From Streptomyces atratus (GTDB taxonomy: Bacteria; Actinomycetota; Actinomycetes; Streptomycetales; Streptomycetaceae), in assembly GCF_014648655.1 (NCBI RefSeq), contig NZ_BMRN01000037.1, forward strand, positions 1 through 64,000: 64,000 nt of DNA, in the 5' to 3' direction. The position numbers were made by a program, and so were the translations under genes. Under the pieces are notes generated by a model that saw nothing but the letters and a program-made list of their open reading frames with translations, had not been told where the DNA came from and did not search any database. Below are positions 1-8,907 of this stretch, in pieces; within the stretch, counting starts at the first letter, position 1, and every line of letters starts with the position of its first letter.

Positions 1-234
1 GCTCCCGCCACTGGAAGTGGCAACCGCTGGGCACTGGCGCCGGTTCCCAGCCGACGGGGCTCTTGATGCCTGTGGCGGATGCGTGATGCGCACGAACTGC
101 TGTGGAAAAGCCAAGCCCGCCCACAGAAGAGAGAGTCACCTCGAGAATGCGCCTTCAGCAGGTACAGGTCATCCCCAGAAGGCACCGCAAGGGTTCAGAG
201 CCGGCCCCGACCCAACCCCCTCGGGGGCATCATC

Positions 235-295
235 CCCGCATCGGACCAGCAAATCCGATGCGGGATCCACCGGTCCTGGATGACCACCGGTGGAT
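235..295. repeat. Two abutting perfect stem-loops
   Basis: Arms 235-245 and 254-264 form an exact 11-bp inverted repeat (CCCGCATCGGA) with an 8-nt loop. The next base starts a second exact inverted repeat of 10 bp (265-274 with 286-295, ATCCACCGGT) with an 11-nt loop. No credible coding frame covers them. They lie 23 bases before the longer hairpin at 319-403, so three stem-loops sit within 170 bases. Function unknown. A transcription terminator, a structured RNA, or a folded single-strand DNA site of a mobile element are all possible. Confidence 0.75.
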
Positions 296-318
296 GATCA
301 GAGTACGGCTGGGGAAGC

Positions 319-403
319 CGCACTCAGCCGCGGGGCGGAATTCGCAGTCGCTCAAGGGACAGCGGCGACTGGTACACCGAATTCCGCCCCGCGGCTGAGT
401 GCG
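319..403. repeat. Long hairpin with 26-bp perfect stem
   Basis: Bases 319-344 and 378-403 are exact reverse complements over 26 bp, each arm carrying a GAATTC. Inside, 345-351 pairs with 365-371 (CAGTCGC/GCGACTG), leaving a 13-nt loop and a 6-nt bulge on the right side. This is too long and too exact for chance in this setting. The compact form (85 bp, terminal inverted repeats, no open frame) would fit a MITE-like element or a structured site, but no obvious target-site duplication is seen at the edges. Confidence 0.85.
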
Positions 404-1331
404 AGGCCAAGAGAACGAGCCGGACGCTCCTACAACCCTGATCACTCGTCACCCGACGTATTCATCGGCAGATTCCTGCGCTCCGGGCAACAGTCGGACT
501 CGCCAGCCACCGTCCTCATGCACCGGGTCTGACGTTCCGTCAATCTCTGCGCATGAGCGCGCGCACGTTCCGTGACATCGGGGGGCCGGTCAGGCGCCCT
601 GTCCCCATCGAGACTGCGCGGTGAGCAGATGGTTCGACCCATCGATGTGGATCGGAGCGGGCGTCGGCCTCCATGGCCCGAACCTTCCGGTGAGTCGTCC
701 CCGTTCCGGCGCTCCTGTGCACGGCGCCAGCCGATCCAACCAGCCGGGACCCTTCGGTAACGGCTGGCCGGGCCCGGCCCTCGACGACGTGCCCGGCCGC
801 GAGGCGCTCCCCTCCCCGGAGCCCTCCGTCAGTGTTGCGGACCCGCGATGACACCGGGGCGCCATGTCCTTGCGGCCCTGAACAATCCGGAGAGCCCTAA
901 CCGGGCAGAGAGTCCTGGCACGCGGTGTCTCCGAACTCGCCCTGTCCCACGGTGACAAGAGCGGTGACCTACCGACCTCCGGGGACGTCATCCACATCAC
1001 GATGCAAGAATTCGCCGTCCTTCTGGACAGCACCGTCGGCGCATCGGCGCTGTGCGCGAACGGAATCGACGGCTCTGACGCCGGGCGCGGGTCAGGGCCG
1101 TCACACGCATCCCGCCTGGAGCACCGGAGAACTCGGCATGCGACTCTGTTGACACCACGACCACGCCACGGTGGTGCCGCTTCCCACGGACGGACTAGCC
1201 GCTCATCTCCGTGGAGATCGTGCTGCGCAACCGATTCCGATCCGCTCGTCATCCCTATTTGAGAATCGCCACGCGCCGATGGATGCGGCCGAGCCGACCG
1301 GCGGCAGAGCTGCCGGCCGGCCGAATGCGCC
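404..1331. other. No supported gene; degenerate sequence
   Basis: No frame here shows a recognisable domain with a plausible start and ribosome site, and the same holds for 1-234. One plus-strand stretch at about 920-1050 reads like the tail of a regulatory protein, with a segment GDVIHITMQEFAVLLD reminiscent of DUF397-type proteins that usually sit beside anti-sigma ATPase genes. It has no clear start and is not called as a gene. The longer minus-strand frame over 590-1252 is rich in Arg, Pro and Ser and looks like an antisense artefact. Confidence 0.5.
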
Positions 1332-1904
1332 TCACCGCAGGAATCCGCTGCCGGTTGGGCTCCTCATGCGCGTAGCCAATGGCGGAGCGACCTCCACCCA
1401 CCGCACGAAACGGCCCTCACCACGTTGTCCGGCACCACGCGCGCAGGCGAGCGCGTCCATCACCTGGGTTCCGCGACCGCGCTCCAGCGCAGGGCGCTCG
1501 GGGCAGACCGCCGCCGGACCGGCCGGGCCGCCGTCGGTGACCTCCACGCGCACCATCGACCGTCCGTCGCGGGAGAACATCTGCCAGGTGATACCGAGGT
1601 CCGGCAGGGCGTAGCAGAACGCGTTGGTCACCAGCTCGGAAACAACCACCTCCACCCGGGCGCCATAGTCCCCGCTCAAGCCCCAGCGGTTCAGCAGGTA
1701 CCGGGTCAACCGCCGAGCCCGGGCCGGCGAGGAGACCGAGTGCGGCAGCGGGCAGGTGAGCCACCGCGACGGCTGGATGGAGGCCCGGCGGCCGGCTCGA
1801 CTCCCCCTGCTACTGCCGCACGCAGCGGTCCCGCCCTTCTCACGGACCGGCTGCTCCGGCGTCCCGGCGCGACGCGGGTTCTTCTTGCTCTTCATCGTTC
1901 TCAC
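1332..1904 (-). CDS. Anti-sigma-factor-type ATP-binding protein (HATPase)
   Basis: About 190 residues with a single GHKL/HATPase_c_2 domain of the RsbW/SpoIIAB class, from about residue 50 to 175. The N-box reads VEVVVSELVTNAFCYA (Glu and Asn that bind Mg-ATP), followed by a D-G-G-P segment (VEVTDGGPAG) and a G-rich lid (RGRGTQVMDALA). Family members bind or phosphorylate anti-anti-sigma factors and so release or trap a sigma factor; the partner is not encoded nearby. The first 45 residues are basic and look disordered. The GTG start at 1904 overlaps the stop of the pirin remnant upstream; an ATG nine bases further in is an alternative. Confidence 0.8.
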   Translation of the reverse strand: MRTMKSKKNPRRAGTPEQPVREKGGTAACGSSRGSRAGRRASIQPSRWLTCPLPHSVSSPARARRLTRYLLNRWGLSGDYGARVEVVVSELVTNAFCYALPDLGITWQMFSRDGRSMVRVEVTDGGPAGPAAVCPERPALERGRGTQVMDALACARGAGQRGEGRFVRWVEVAPPLATRMRSPTGSGFLR

Positions 1905-2140
1905 AGCACGTCGTGTATGGGGTCCGGTTCGGCGGGGATCGACCCCAGCCGCCCGGCCCGGTAGTCCTCGGATGCCTTGTGCAGCTCCTCCCGGGTGTTC
2001 ATCGCGAAGGGGCCGTAGACGGCGACCGGCTCCCGGATCGGCTTACCGCCGAGCACCATCATCTCCAATTGCGCGCGGCGGGGCCGTCTTCAACCGGGAC
2101 GGCAGGTTCACGCACCGCTGGACACCGTGGAACAGGTCTT
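1901..2140 (-). pseudogene. Pirin-like protein, internally deleted remnant
   Basis: Two pieces of a pirin (cupin quercetinase-like) protein are joined out of frame. The upstream piece reads HGVQRCVNLPSRLKTAPPR, matching the mid-protein pirin signature (VNLP..K...PR). The downstream piece, in another frame, is the pirin C-terminus (GKPIREPVAVYGPFAMNT, then EEL..A..DY.AGRLG). About 100 residues between them and the whole N-terminus are missing. The stop codon overlaps the GTG of the ATPase gene, suggesting the two were once translationally coupled. Confidence 0.75.
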
Positions 2141-2262
2141 GCTTGCCCACCAACTGCAGGAAATGCCCAGCTCAGACGCCCGCCTCAGAAGGCGGATCGC
2201 CCCGGGGTCCGTGCCACCTGTCTGGCAGAATGATGAATACGCATGCAAAGAGGAGGCGGACG

Positions 2263-2742
2263 ATGCCGCGGGCCGGATCTGCGACCAGCTCCCGGGCGTT
2301 CAAAGTCGGGGTGTGGCGGTCACTGATGGAGGTTCACAACTCCGTGCTCCACGAGATCGAGCAAGAGCTCGCGGAGCGCCATCGCCTCTCGATCAGCGAG
2401 TTCGACACCCTGGTGAACATCCCGCTCAAGGGCACGCGCCTGCGCGAACTCAAGGACCGGGTGGTCCTGACGCAGAGCGCGGTCAGTCGCTTGTGCGACA
2501 GGCTGGCCGACCGCGGCCTTGTCACACGCTCACCGCTGGAAGAGGACATGCGTGGCGCAATGATCCATCTCACCGACGCAGGGCGGAAACTGCTCCGCAG
2601 CGCTGCCCGCACCAATGCCGAGGTGGTGGAAAGGACGTTCGCCGACCGGCTGACACAGACACAGCTGGACTCACTGCGTGAAATCCTCGACCAGCTGAGC
2701 ACGGAGCAGAGCCACCCGAAGGGTTGCGACACCACCGGGTGA
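2263..2742 (+). CDS. MarR-family transcriptional regulator
   Basis: About 159 residues of winged-helix MarR type. Recognition helix region VVLTQSAVSRLCDRLADRG near residues 65-84; the beta-wing carries the usual D-x-R-G (EEDMRGAMIHLT) near residue 95; a dimerisation helix ends the protein (DSLREILDQLS). The ATG at 2263 was chosen because a strong AGGAGG lies at 2251-2256; upstream in-frame codons lack a ribosome site. The divergent neighbour is the pirin remnant, so its original target may be lost. Ligand unknown. Confidence 0.88.
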   Translation: MPRAGSATSSRAFKVGVWRSLMEVHNSVLHEIEQELAERHRLSISEFDTLVNIPLKGTRLRELKDRVVLTQSAVSRLCDRLADRGLVTRSPLEEDMRGAMIHLTDAGRKLLRSAARTNAEVVERTFADRLTQTQLDSLREILDQLSTEQSHPKGCDTTG

Positions 2743-3129
2743 CGTCGCGGCGGCGATGCAAACCGATGCTCCCGGCCTCTCTCCCCGTACTCATCCGGGT
2801 GTGGCAACTTGAAGCCGGCCCGTTCCGGACTGCTCACGGAACCGCAGCGGCTGCCTCGACACCGGTGCGACCCGCAAGACAAGCGTGTCGACAGCTTCCG
2901 GTGGCCTGTCTTGGCCACCGCGCCGCCCTGCCAGCGATAGAACGCCGGCACGCCACCGGGGGCATGGTGGATGCGGGTGCACACCGGCAGGTCAAAGTTG
3001 CAGCGCAGCGCCGTCTTGCCCGGGAGCAGCGAGGCCGGACGCCCAAATCCGGCTGGAGTACCGCCACTGCTTCCACAAGCCGCCGGACACCGTGCCGCGC
3101 AGGACACGTCCTCGGACTGTGCCCGGAGG
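2743..3129. other. Intergenic, no supported gene
   Basis: About 390 bases between the MarR gene and the end of the FUSC gene. Frames on both strands are short, low in recognisable motifs and mutually overlapping. I see no terminator-like hairpin with a clear stem. Confidence 0.4.
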
Positions 3130-4293
3130 TCAGAACCTCCCGGCGTGATCCAGATCGACCAGGAGGCGCTCCACGTCGGTCATGAGGGATCCGTAGACAT
3201 GCCAGGCACCCGGCTTGACCAACGCGCCTCGGCCGATGAGGTCGGTCATGGTGTCGTGCCACGCCCTGGCACGGTCGATCGCTGCACGCAGTCCCTCACG
3301 GGCTTCCGCCGGACGGGCTGCGCTGTCGACCTCGACGAACGCCTCAACTGCCTGCCCTGCCAACTTGAGCATCTCGGCGTACCGATCGAGGAACTGCTGT
3401 CCAAGGTGGTGGTCTGTGTGGGCGTCGTCCACGTTGTCGGCCAGCGTTCGAGCAATGCCACGCACCTGGAGAGATACACCATGCAATGTGTTGAGCATGT
3501 CACCGTAGGTCACAGGCCGGCGCTGCGGACGCACCGCCCAGCAGGTATTCCAGCGCAGACTCTCCTGCCCCTGCTGCACGCGTTCGCGCGCGTCCGCGAC
3601 CCGCCGCCCCAGCCCCCTCCCGTCCTCCACCCAGCCGTGCGCGCGGGCGACATGCTGCCGCTCCCGCAGCCCGTGACTCATGTCGCGCAGCAATGCCCCC
3701 ATGACTCGGGCGAGGTCTCGAACCGCGCCATCGGATTCGTCCAGATGAATCGGCGGCAGGACCAGCGCGTTCACCGCAACTCCCACCACCGCACCGCTCA
3801 GCGCCGCGGTCGCCGTCAGGACGACGTGCCCGACCGGAGCCGCGGCCGCGGCGGTGAGCGTGAGAACCGCCGTCGATGCGACCTGGAGCCGGTCGTCGGA
3901 AGCTCGGCTCCCGGCCGCTACCAGGGCGATCCCCACGATGCCCGCGATACTCCCGGCGGTGGACCCCAGCAGCCACACGGTGCCGAGAGCCAGCAGCACT
4001 CCCGCCGCCCGGGTGGCCATGCTCCGCGCGGCCTGCGTCACGGAGCGGTACACCGTCGCGGCATTGACCATGAGCAATGCGGTGGCCACAGCCACATACG
4101 GTCGCTCCCCCTGGATCCAGAGAGTGGCGAACTCCCAGGCGAGCAGCGCCGCGATCAGGTTCTTGGCGCCGTGCACCAGGGCATGCCATCCCCAACCGCG
4201 GCGGGTCGCTTCGACGAGTCGCGTCAGCGGCGGCCGCAGGCCCAGTGACGATGGCGCCCGGCCTTGCCGTCGATCAATAGTTGAAAATTGCAC
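3130..4293 (-). CDS. Aromatic-acid exporter family (FUSC-type) membrane protein
   Basis: Roughly 387 residues. The N-terminal half is hydrophobic with paired transmembrane segments (AKNLIAALLAWEFATLW; ATALLMVNAATVYR; AGVLLALGTVWLLGS; IAGIVGIALVAAG; LTATAALSGAVVGVAVN). The C-terminal half is a soluble, helical, charged cytoplasmic domain rich in Arg, Glu and Ala. This is the layout of ArAE_1/FUSC proteins found throughout Streptomyces; some relatives export aromatic or hydroxylated acids, but the substrate here is unknown. The start is uncertain: GTG at 4293 keeps the usual family N-terminus, while an ATG at 4383 would add 30 residues that look non-native and overlap the decayed regulator region. 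Confidence 0.75.
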   Translation of the reverse strand: MQFSTIDRRQGRAPSSLGLRPPLTRLVEATRRGWGWHALVHGAKNLIAALLAWEFATLWIQGERPYVAVATALLMVNAATVYRSVTQAARSMATRAAGVLLALGTVWLLGSTAGSIAGIVGIALVAAGSRASDDRLQVASTAVLTLTAAAAAPVGHVVLTATAALSGAVVGVAVNALVLPPIHLDESDGAVRDLARVMGALLRDMSHGLRERQHVARAHGWVEDGRGLGRRVADARERVQQGQESLRWNTCWAVRPQRRPVTYGDMLNTLHGVSLQVRGIARTLADNVDDAHTDHHLGQQFLDRYAEMLKLAGQAVEAFVEVDSAARPAEAREGLRAAIDRARAWHDTMTDLIGRGALVKPGAWHVYGSLMTDVERLLVDLDHAGRF

Positions 4294-4412
4294 AATCCAT
4301 AGGGTGGCACACTTTGCCCGGTTTGAGTGAGTGGCCTCCCCCACAGCGAATCGAGCCGGCCAACCAACCAACAAGCCGACCACACCACCCTCCCTGGACC
4401 ACCCGGACCCAA

Positions 4413-5056
4413 GTTCGGGCTGACCGTTTGAAGGCCCTGGACCGGGCCGGGCTGCTGCGGCGCGTCCACGGCGGTGCGACCCCGGCCGGGCGGCTCGACT
4501 TCGAGCCCGAGCTCAGCGAGCGCGATGCGGTGGCCATCGATGAGAAGGAGCGCATCGCGGCCGCCGCGCTCGGCGAGCTCCCCACCGACGGCAGCGTGAT
4601 CATCGACGCGGGCAGCACGGCCGCCCGACTGGCCGCGGCCATCCCGCTCGACGCCCACCTCACCGTGGTCACCCATGCACTGCCGGTCGCCGCCCGCCTC
4701 GCCGACCACCCCGGCATTGCGGCCGGGTCCGGCACCGTACCCGTGCCGCGGTCGATGCCTGGGCGCTGAACGCCTACAGCGAGATCAACGCCGACGTCGT
4801 CTTCCTCGCCACCAATGGCTTCTCGCCGAAGGGCGGTCTGACCACGCCGGACCTGTCCGAGGCCGCCGTCAAGCGCGCAATGATCCCTGCCGCCCGGCGA
4901 GTCGTGCTCCTGGCCGACTCCACCAAGTTCGGCCAGGAACACTTCGCCCGCTTCGGCGACCTCGCGCAGGTCGATCTGCTCATCACCGATACCGGACTCG
5001 GCTCCGACGACGCCCTCGCCATCGAGGCCCAGGGCACGGAAGTAGCACGCGCCTGA
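4413..5056 (+). pseudogene. fruR: DeoR/FruR-family sugar regulator, decayed
   Basis: The effector-binding half of a DeoR-type regulator is recognisable (LLRRVHGGATPAGRLDFE, then E..RIAAAAL.ELPTDGSVIIDAGSTAARLA), but the N-terminal helix-turn-helix has been replaced by unrelated Pro/Thr-rich sequence with no start codon. Near 4745 the frame shifts: the protein resumes as AVDAWALNAYSEINADVVF and runs to the family C-terminus, with about ten residues missing at the join. The stop overlaps the first codon of the FruK remnant, as in intact fruR-fruK-fruA operons. It cannot encode a DNA-binding protein. Confidence 0.8.
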
Positions 5057-5790
5057 TCCTCACCGTCACCCCCAATCCAAGCCTGGCCCGTACATACGAG
5101 CTGCCCGGGCTGACCCGCGGTGCCGTGCTGCGTGCCACGCACGACCGATTCGACCCCGGCGGCAAAGGCATCAACGTCTCGCGCGCGGTCGCGGCAGGCG
5201 GCCACCGCACGATCGCTGTCGCACCGCTCGGCGGGCCTGAGGGCGCACTGCTCGCCCGGCTGCTCGGCGAACACGGCATCGAGGCGGCCGGAGTACCGAT
5301 CGCCGGCAGCACCCGTATCAACGTCACGCTCGTCGAACCCGATGGAACGCTCACCAAGATGAACGCGGTAGGCCCGGAGATCACCGTGGCCGAGGCGGGG
5401 GTCCTGATGGATGCCGTACAGACCCGGTCGGCCACCACGGACTGGATCGCCTGCTGCGGCAGCTTGCCCCGTGGGCTGCCCCCGCAGTGGTACGCCGAGC
5501 TGGTGGCCCGGAGCCACCGCGCCGGGGCCCGGATCCCCCTCGGCACCTCTGGCGCGGCGCTGACCGCGGCGCTGCGGGAGCCGATGTGGTCAAGCCCAAC
5601 GCGGAGGAGCTTGCCGAGGCCGTCGGTCGCCCGCTGGCGACGGTGGGCGACGCCGTGAAGGCGGCGGAGGAGCTGCGCGAACGCGGCGCCCGATCCGTTC
5701 TGGCCAGCCTCGGGGCCGACGGGCAGTTGCTGGTCGACGGTGCGGGTACATACTTCGGCAGCGCCCGGGTGGACGCGGGGGATGCGCAGG
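5053..5790 (+). pseudogene. fruK: 1-phosphofructokinase remnant
   Basis: Clear FruK/PfkB sequence: LILTVTPNPSLARTYELPG at the start, the substrate-binding GGKGINVSRAVAAGGH, and GTLTKMNAVGPEIT. The expected start codon is CTG at 5053 (CTGATCCTC), where a coupled GTGA would be normal, so the start itself may be mutated. Near 5575-5585 the frame shifts at the VKPNAEELAEAVGR segment. The sequence ends after LLVDGAGTYFGSARVDAG, before the PfkB signature with the catalytic Asp (usually GAGD), which is absent. Non-functional. Confidence 0.82.
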
Positions 5791-5847
5791 GCCGCGGAGG
5801 CGCCGGCCCCGGCGACCGAAGAGCCCAAGATCTCCGTCGCCGCCTGA
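5791..5847 (+). pseudogene. fruA: Last codons of fructose PTS transporter FruA
   Basis: Directly fused to the end of the FruK remnant is a short frame, RAAEAPAPATEEPKISVAA followed by TGA. It resembles the Ala/Pro-rich C-terminal tail of Streptomyces fructose EIIABC proteins. In intact operons FruA follows FruK and precedes HPr, which is the order here. If right, a deletion of about 2 kb removed nearly all of fruA and the end of fruK. Identification rests on position and a low-complexity tail, so it is tentative. Confidence 0.45.
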
Positions 5848-5894
5848 CGGACTGCCCCGTAACCCCGCTCCCCCACCACACAGGAGAGTTCACC

Positions 5895-6119
5895 ATGCAT
5901 CAGCGCACCGTCGCCGTAGGTAACCGCAGCGGTCTGCACGCCCGCCCGGCCTCCGTGTTCGTCCAGGCAGCTACCCGGCAGCCGGTCAAGGTGACCATAG
6001 GTCGGGACGGTCAGAGCGCGGTCGACGCCCGGAGTCTGCTCTCCGTGCTCGCCCTCGCGGAAGCCGCGGTCGAGGAGCTGGCCGCGCTCCTCGCCCGCGA
6101 CCTCGACGCCACGCCGTAA
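5895..6119 (+). pseudogene. ptsH: HPr phosphocarrier, internally shortened
   Basis: 74 residues with a good ribosome site (AGGAGAG) before the ATG. The active-site segment is intact (SGLHARPASVFVQAAT; phosphorylatable His near residue 15), and the regulatory helix segment ARSLLSVLAL is present. Compared with the usual 88-93 residues of actinobacterial HPr, about 18 are missing between VLAL and AEAAVEELAALL, which would remove a beta strand of the open-faced sandwich. The deletion is in frame, so a protein could still be made, but it is unlikely to fold as HPr. The operon partners are destroyed. Confidence 0.75.
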
Positions 6120-6129
6120 CATCAACAGC

Positions 6130-6170
6130 CCCGCCGCCCCCGAGCGCACAACGGCTTCGGGGGCGGCGGG
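6130..6170 (+). terminator. Stem-loop terminator after the PTS remnants
   Basis: Exact 13-bp inverted repeat, CCCGCCGCCCCCG at 6130-6142 with its complement at 6158-6170 and a 15-nt loop, ten bases after the HPr stop. There is no U tract, as usual for GC-rich actinobacterial terminators. Confidence 0.7.
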
Positions 6171-6428
6171 CGTTGCCGTGCAGTGCTTCAGCCGCCGGGG
6201 CCGTCGTGTCAGCAGACACCGTGTCCCACGCAGGTCGTGTTGCATTGCACGAGGGCTGAGGGCCCCGTTGTGTCGCGTGCCATGGTCGCGGGGCGCTGAC
6301 ATACGTGTCGCGTCGCGGGCGGCAGCACGCCCAGTCCCGTGGAAGAGCGTAGGGAAGAGGGAAGTTTGAATGGCCTGGGTCACTCCTCCCGGGGTGCACG
6401 GCGGCATCGGTGCGGTATCACTGGCCCG

Positions 6429-7246
6429 GTGAAGACGACGCCAGCGACCACCGGTACCCTGCTCCGTCTGCTGCGCGAGGAGGCCGACGAGGCGGCGTTC
6501 CGTGCAGTGGATGCCGAACCGCAGCTCGTGGACGAATCGGTGAACGTACGGTCGCGGAGGCCGAGCACCGATTGCGCGGCGAGATCCTCGAAGACCTGCT
6601 GGGCGCCCCGCACCGCGACGCCGAAGGGCTGCGCCGCCGGGCCGCGCTGGTCGGACTCGACCTGGAGCGTGACCATGTGGTGCTGGTGGCCCGGGGTGGG
6701 GATAACGGCAGGCGGCACCGCATCACGGAACTGGCGGGCGGCCATGCCACCCGGCTCGGCGGCATCGCGGGCGAGTACGGCGGCAGCACCGTCGTCGTCC
6801 TGCCCGCCGTCGAAGACCCGGGCGGCGCCGCCAGTGCCCTCGCCGAACTGCTGACCGCCGGAATCGGACACCCCGTCACGGTCGGTGCGGAGCACGCGGC
6901 ATCCGGCGCCATGGCCGTCGTCGAGGCACACCGCGACGCCGCCCGCTGCCTGGACGTACTGGTCGCGCTCGACCGCGCCGGCGAGGGTGCCTGCCGCGAC
7001 GACCTCGGCATCTACGGCATACCGCTGGGCTCGGCGGGCCGCGACGAACTGGACCGCTTCGTCCGCCGCACGATCGGCCCGCTGGTGGAGCACGACGAGA
7101 CGCGGGGCAGCGACCTGGTACGCACCGCGTTCACCTACTTCGCCCACGACGGCAACCTGAGCCGTACCGCCAGCGCCCTGTACGTCCACGTCACCACGCT
7201 CTACCAGCGCATCGACCGGATCTCGGCGCTGCTCGGACCACAGTGA
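6429..7246 (+). pseudogene. PucR/CdaR-type regulator, frameshifted and N-terminally truncated
   Basis: From about 6545 on, one frame encodes a PucR-type C-terminal half: a GGDEF-like segment (VAEAEHRLRGEILEDLLGAP) followed by the PucR HTH (RTAFTYFAHDGNLSRTASA, LYVHVTTLYQRIDRI). The start of the protein lies in a different frame (GTG at 6429: LLRLLREEADEAAFRAVDAE and following), so a frameshift separates the halves. Only about 40 residues precede the HTH-bearing part, where intact proteins carry a GAF-like sensor of 200 or more. No functional full-length product is expected. Confidence 0.7.
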
Positions 7247-7288
7247 CGCCACGGCGACCACGCGCTGCAGGTCCACCTGACCCTCACC

Positions 7289-7528
7289 ATGCGACGAACG
7301 GCGAGTCAGGGCCCTGACGAGCTCTTGCATGGTTGGCACGAGGTCGCTTTCGACCTCGTGCCTGCGCTTCTGGATCCCATTGTCGAAGCAGGTGGGCCGA
7401 CGGCCCTTGCTGCCGTGGCACCGGCGGTCGGCCCGCTGGTCTCTTGGCTCGGGGACGCCGTGCTCAATCCTGCGTCTCCGCAGGTAGCGGCGGTTGCGGG
7501 GCGTCGCCTCATTGGCTGGGCGTACTGA
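7289..7528 (+). CDS. Possible small protein of unknown function
   Basis: A 79-residue frame with an Ala/Val/Leu-rich middle (GGPTALAAVAPAVGPLV) that could form a helix or membrane segment. It has no recognisable domain. The main support is a strong hairpin that begins six bases after its stop. Its ribosome site is weak, and the region is full of decayed genes, so this may be a chance frame or a remnant. Confidence 0.25.
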   Translation: MRRTASQGPDELLHGWHEVAFDLVPALLDPIVEAGGPTALAAVAPAVGPLVSWLGDAVLNPASPQVAAVAGRRLIGWAY

Positions 7529-7533
7529 TGAAC

Positions 7534-7556
7534 GCGGGCGGGCGGCGCCCGCCCGC
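7534..7556. terminator. GC-rich hairpin
   Basis: Exact 10-bp inverted repeat GCGGGCGGGC / GCCCGCCCGC with a 3-nt loop (GGC). A likely transcription terminator for the plus strand. Confidence 0.5.
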
Positions 7557-7761
7557 CGGGGCCACTCGGTCCGGCGCCGGCAAACGCCCCGGATGAGGGG
7601 GCCACCGCGCAGGAGGCGGAGGGAGCAGCGGCACCATGCGTTCTCACAAGGCATCAGGAACATGGTCAGTGGACACACCGCAGCCTTTGCCCAGCCGGAA
7701 TCGTCGGTGTCCCCGCCATCGGCCCTCATGCCGAGCCGACCCAGGACCCCGAAGTGACCTA

Positions 7762-8226
7762 ATCGGTATGTTGCCTGGTGTGGTGTTGGCTACCGTGCCG
7801 ATCGGCTGCTGAGGGAGAAGGTTGCAATCCGTCGAAGGTGCACGGCGTTCGGCGGCGGCGAGCGCGATGCGGTCGAGGAGTTGCGCCGCCTCGGGTGCGC
7901 CGGTGGCGCTGCCATCCTTGACCGCGGTGGTGCCGTGCCCGGGGGTGTCCGCGAGGTTCACCACCATGACGTCGCCGACCGCCAAGGCGCAGGCGACAAC
8001 CGGCGCCGCGAACCGGACCAGACGCCGGCGCGGGCGCGGGGCCCGGGGGATGAGGCTGCCGGGCGGTTCGACGGGGGTGGCCTTGTGCAGCAGTGCTTCC
8101 TTCACCAGCAGTTCACGGTCGGGGCCCAGGCCGGGGACCGGCGGTGGTGGCAGCAGGTCGGTGAGGCCGAGGCGTTCGGTCTCCTCGGACCGGTGGTGCG
8201 TACGGCGTCGCGGGGTGCTCAGCCCA
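7762..8226 (-). pseudogene. CU044_5270-family protein, truncated at both ends
   Basis: The reading frame continues directly from the TetR stop without any start codon. It shows the family's opening signature (LTDLLPPPPVPGLGPDREL and VKEALLHK), a basic patch, a single membrane segment (RFAAPVVACALAVGDVMVV) and AAQLLDRIALAAAERR. Intact relatives are secreted or membrane-anchored proteins of 300 or more residues, often encoded beside SigE-family ECF sigma genes. Here the similarity ends near 7762 and the rest is unrelated. A GTG at 8105 could give a 153-residue product, but the N-terminal part is lost either way. Confidence 0.6.
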
Positions 8227-8228
8227 CC

Positions 8229-8864
8229 TCAGGTCTGCCCTTCCGCCTGGGACCCGTCCGCCTCACACTCATCCGTCGCAGGCCCACTCACTCCGGTCGC
8301 CCCTGCCCGCAGCCCGTCCATCACCAGGTCCAGCAGTCGCCTCGCACGCGGGTGCCAGTCGCTGTGCGGGTCGATCTGCCAGAGCCCGGCAATGGCGAGC
8401 ACGAAATCGTCGGGGGTCAGCCCCGGGCGGATGGTGCCGGCCTCCTCGTTCGCGTTCAGCAGGAGCGTGACCGCCTGGGTCACCGGGCCGTGACCCAGCT
8501 GGGCCAGGCTGCCGTACCGACTGGTGGCCTTGCGCAGCGCGTCGGCCAGACCGGCCTTGGCCATGGCGTACTGGGCCAGGCGATCCATCCACTCCCTCAG
8601 GGCCTGGTCAGGTGCGCGGGTCTGGAGCAGCTGGGCAGCGGTGTCGGCGACCTGCTGCATCTCGTAGCGGTAGACCTCCAGAACGAGGGCCTCACGGTTG
8701 GGGAAGTTGCGGTAGAACGTCCCCTGCCCGACGCCCGCCTTCCTCGCGATCGTGCTGAGCGGAGCATCCGCGGCCCGCGTCAGCTCGGCCAGCGCGACTT
8801 CCAGGATGCGCTCGCGATTCCGTTGCGCGTCCGGGCGCAGAGTCGCGTTCTTCTCTTCCTGCAC
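8229..8864 (-). CDS. TetR-family transcriptional repressor
   Basis: 211 residues. The N-terminal TetR HTH is clear: RNRERILEVALAELTR, then LSTIARKAGVGQGTFYRNFP at residues 36-55. The remainder is an all-helical ligand and dimer domain. The GTG start at 8864 was chosen because GGAGGA precedes it at good spacing; an upstream ATG would add nine residues of unusual composition. It is transcribed away from the paoABCD operon, with two identical palindromes in the shared 240-bp region, so it very likely represses itself and the operon. The inducer is unknown; an aldehyde or aromatic substrate of the operon is a reasonable guess. Confidence 0.9.
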   Translation of the reverse strand: MQEEKNATLRPDAQRNRERILEVALAELTRAADAPLSTIARKAGVGQGTFYRNFPNREALVLEVYRYEMQQVADTAAQLLQTRAPDQALREWMDRLAQYAMAKAGLADALRKATSRYGSLAQLGHGPVTQAVTLLLNANEEAGTIRPGLTPDDFVLAIAGLWQIDPHSDWHPRARRLLDLVMDGLRAGATGVSGPATDECEADGSQAEGQT

Positions 8865-8907
8865 TCGTCCTCCTTCCGGAATCACAGCCAAGCCCGGCCT
8901 TGCTAGC

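Noticed and set aside
235..403. Linear-replicon telomere
   Set aside because: Dense palindromes recall telomeres, but there is no known telomere start sequence and no telomere-protein genes, and the window start is arbitrary.
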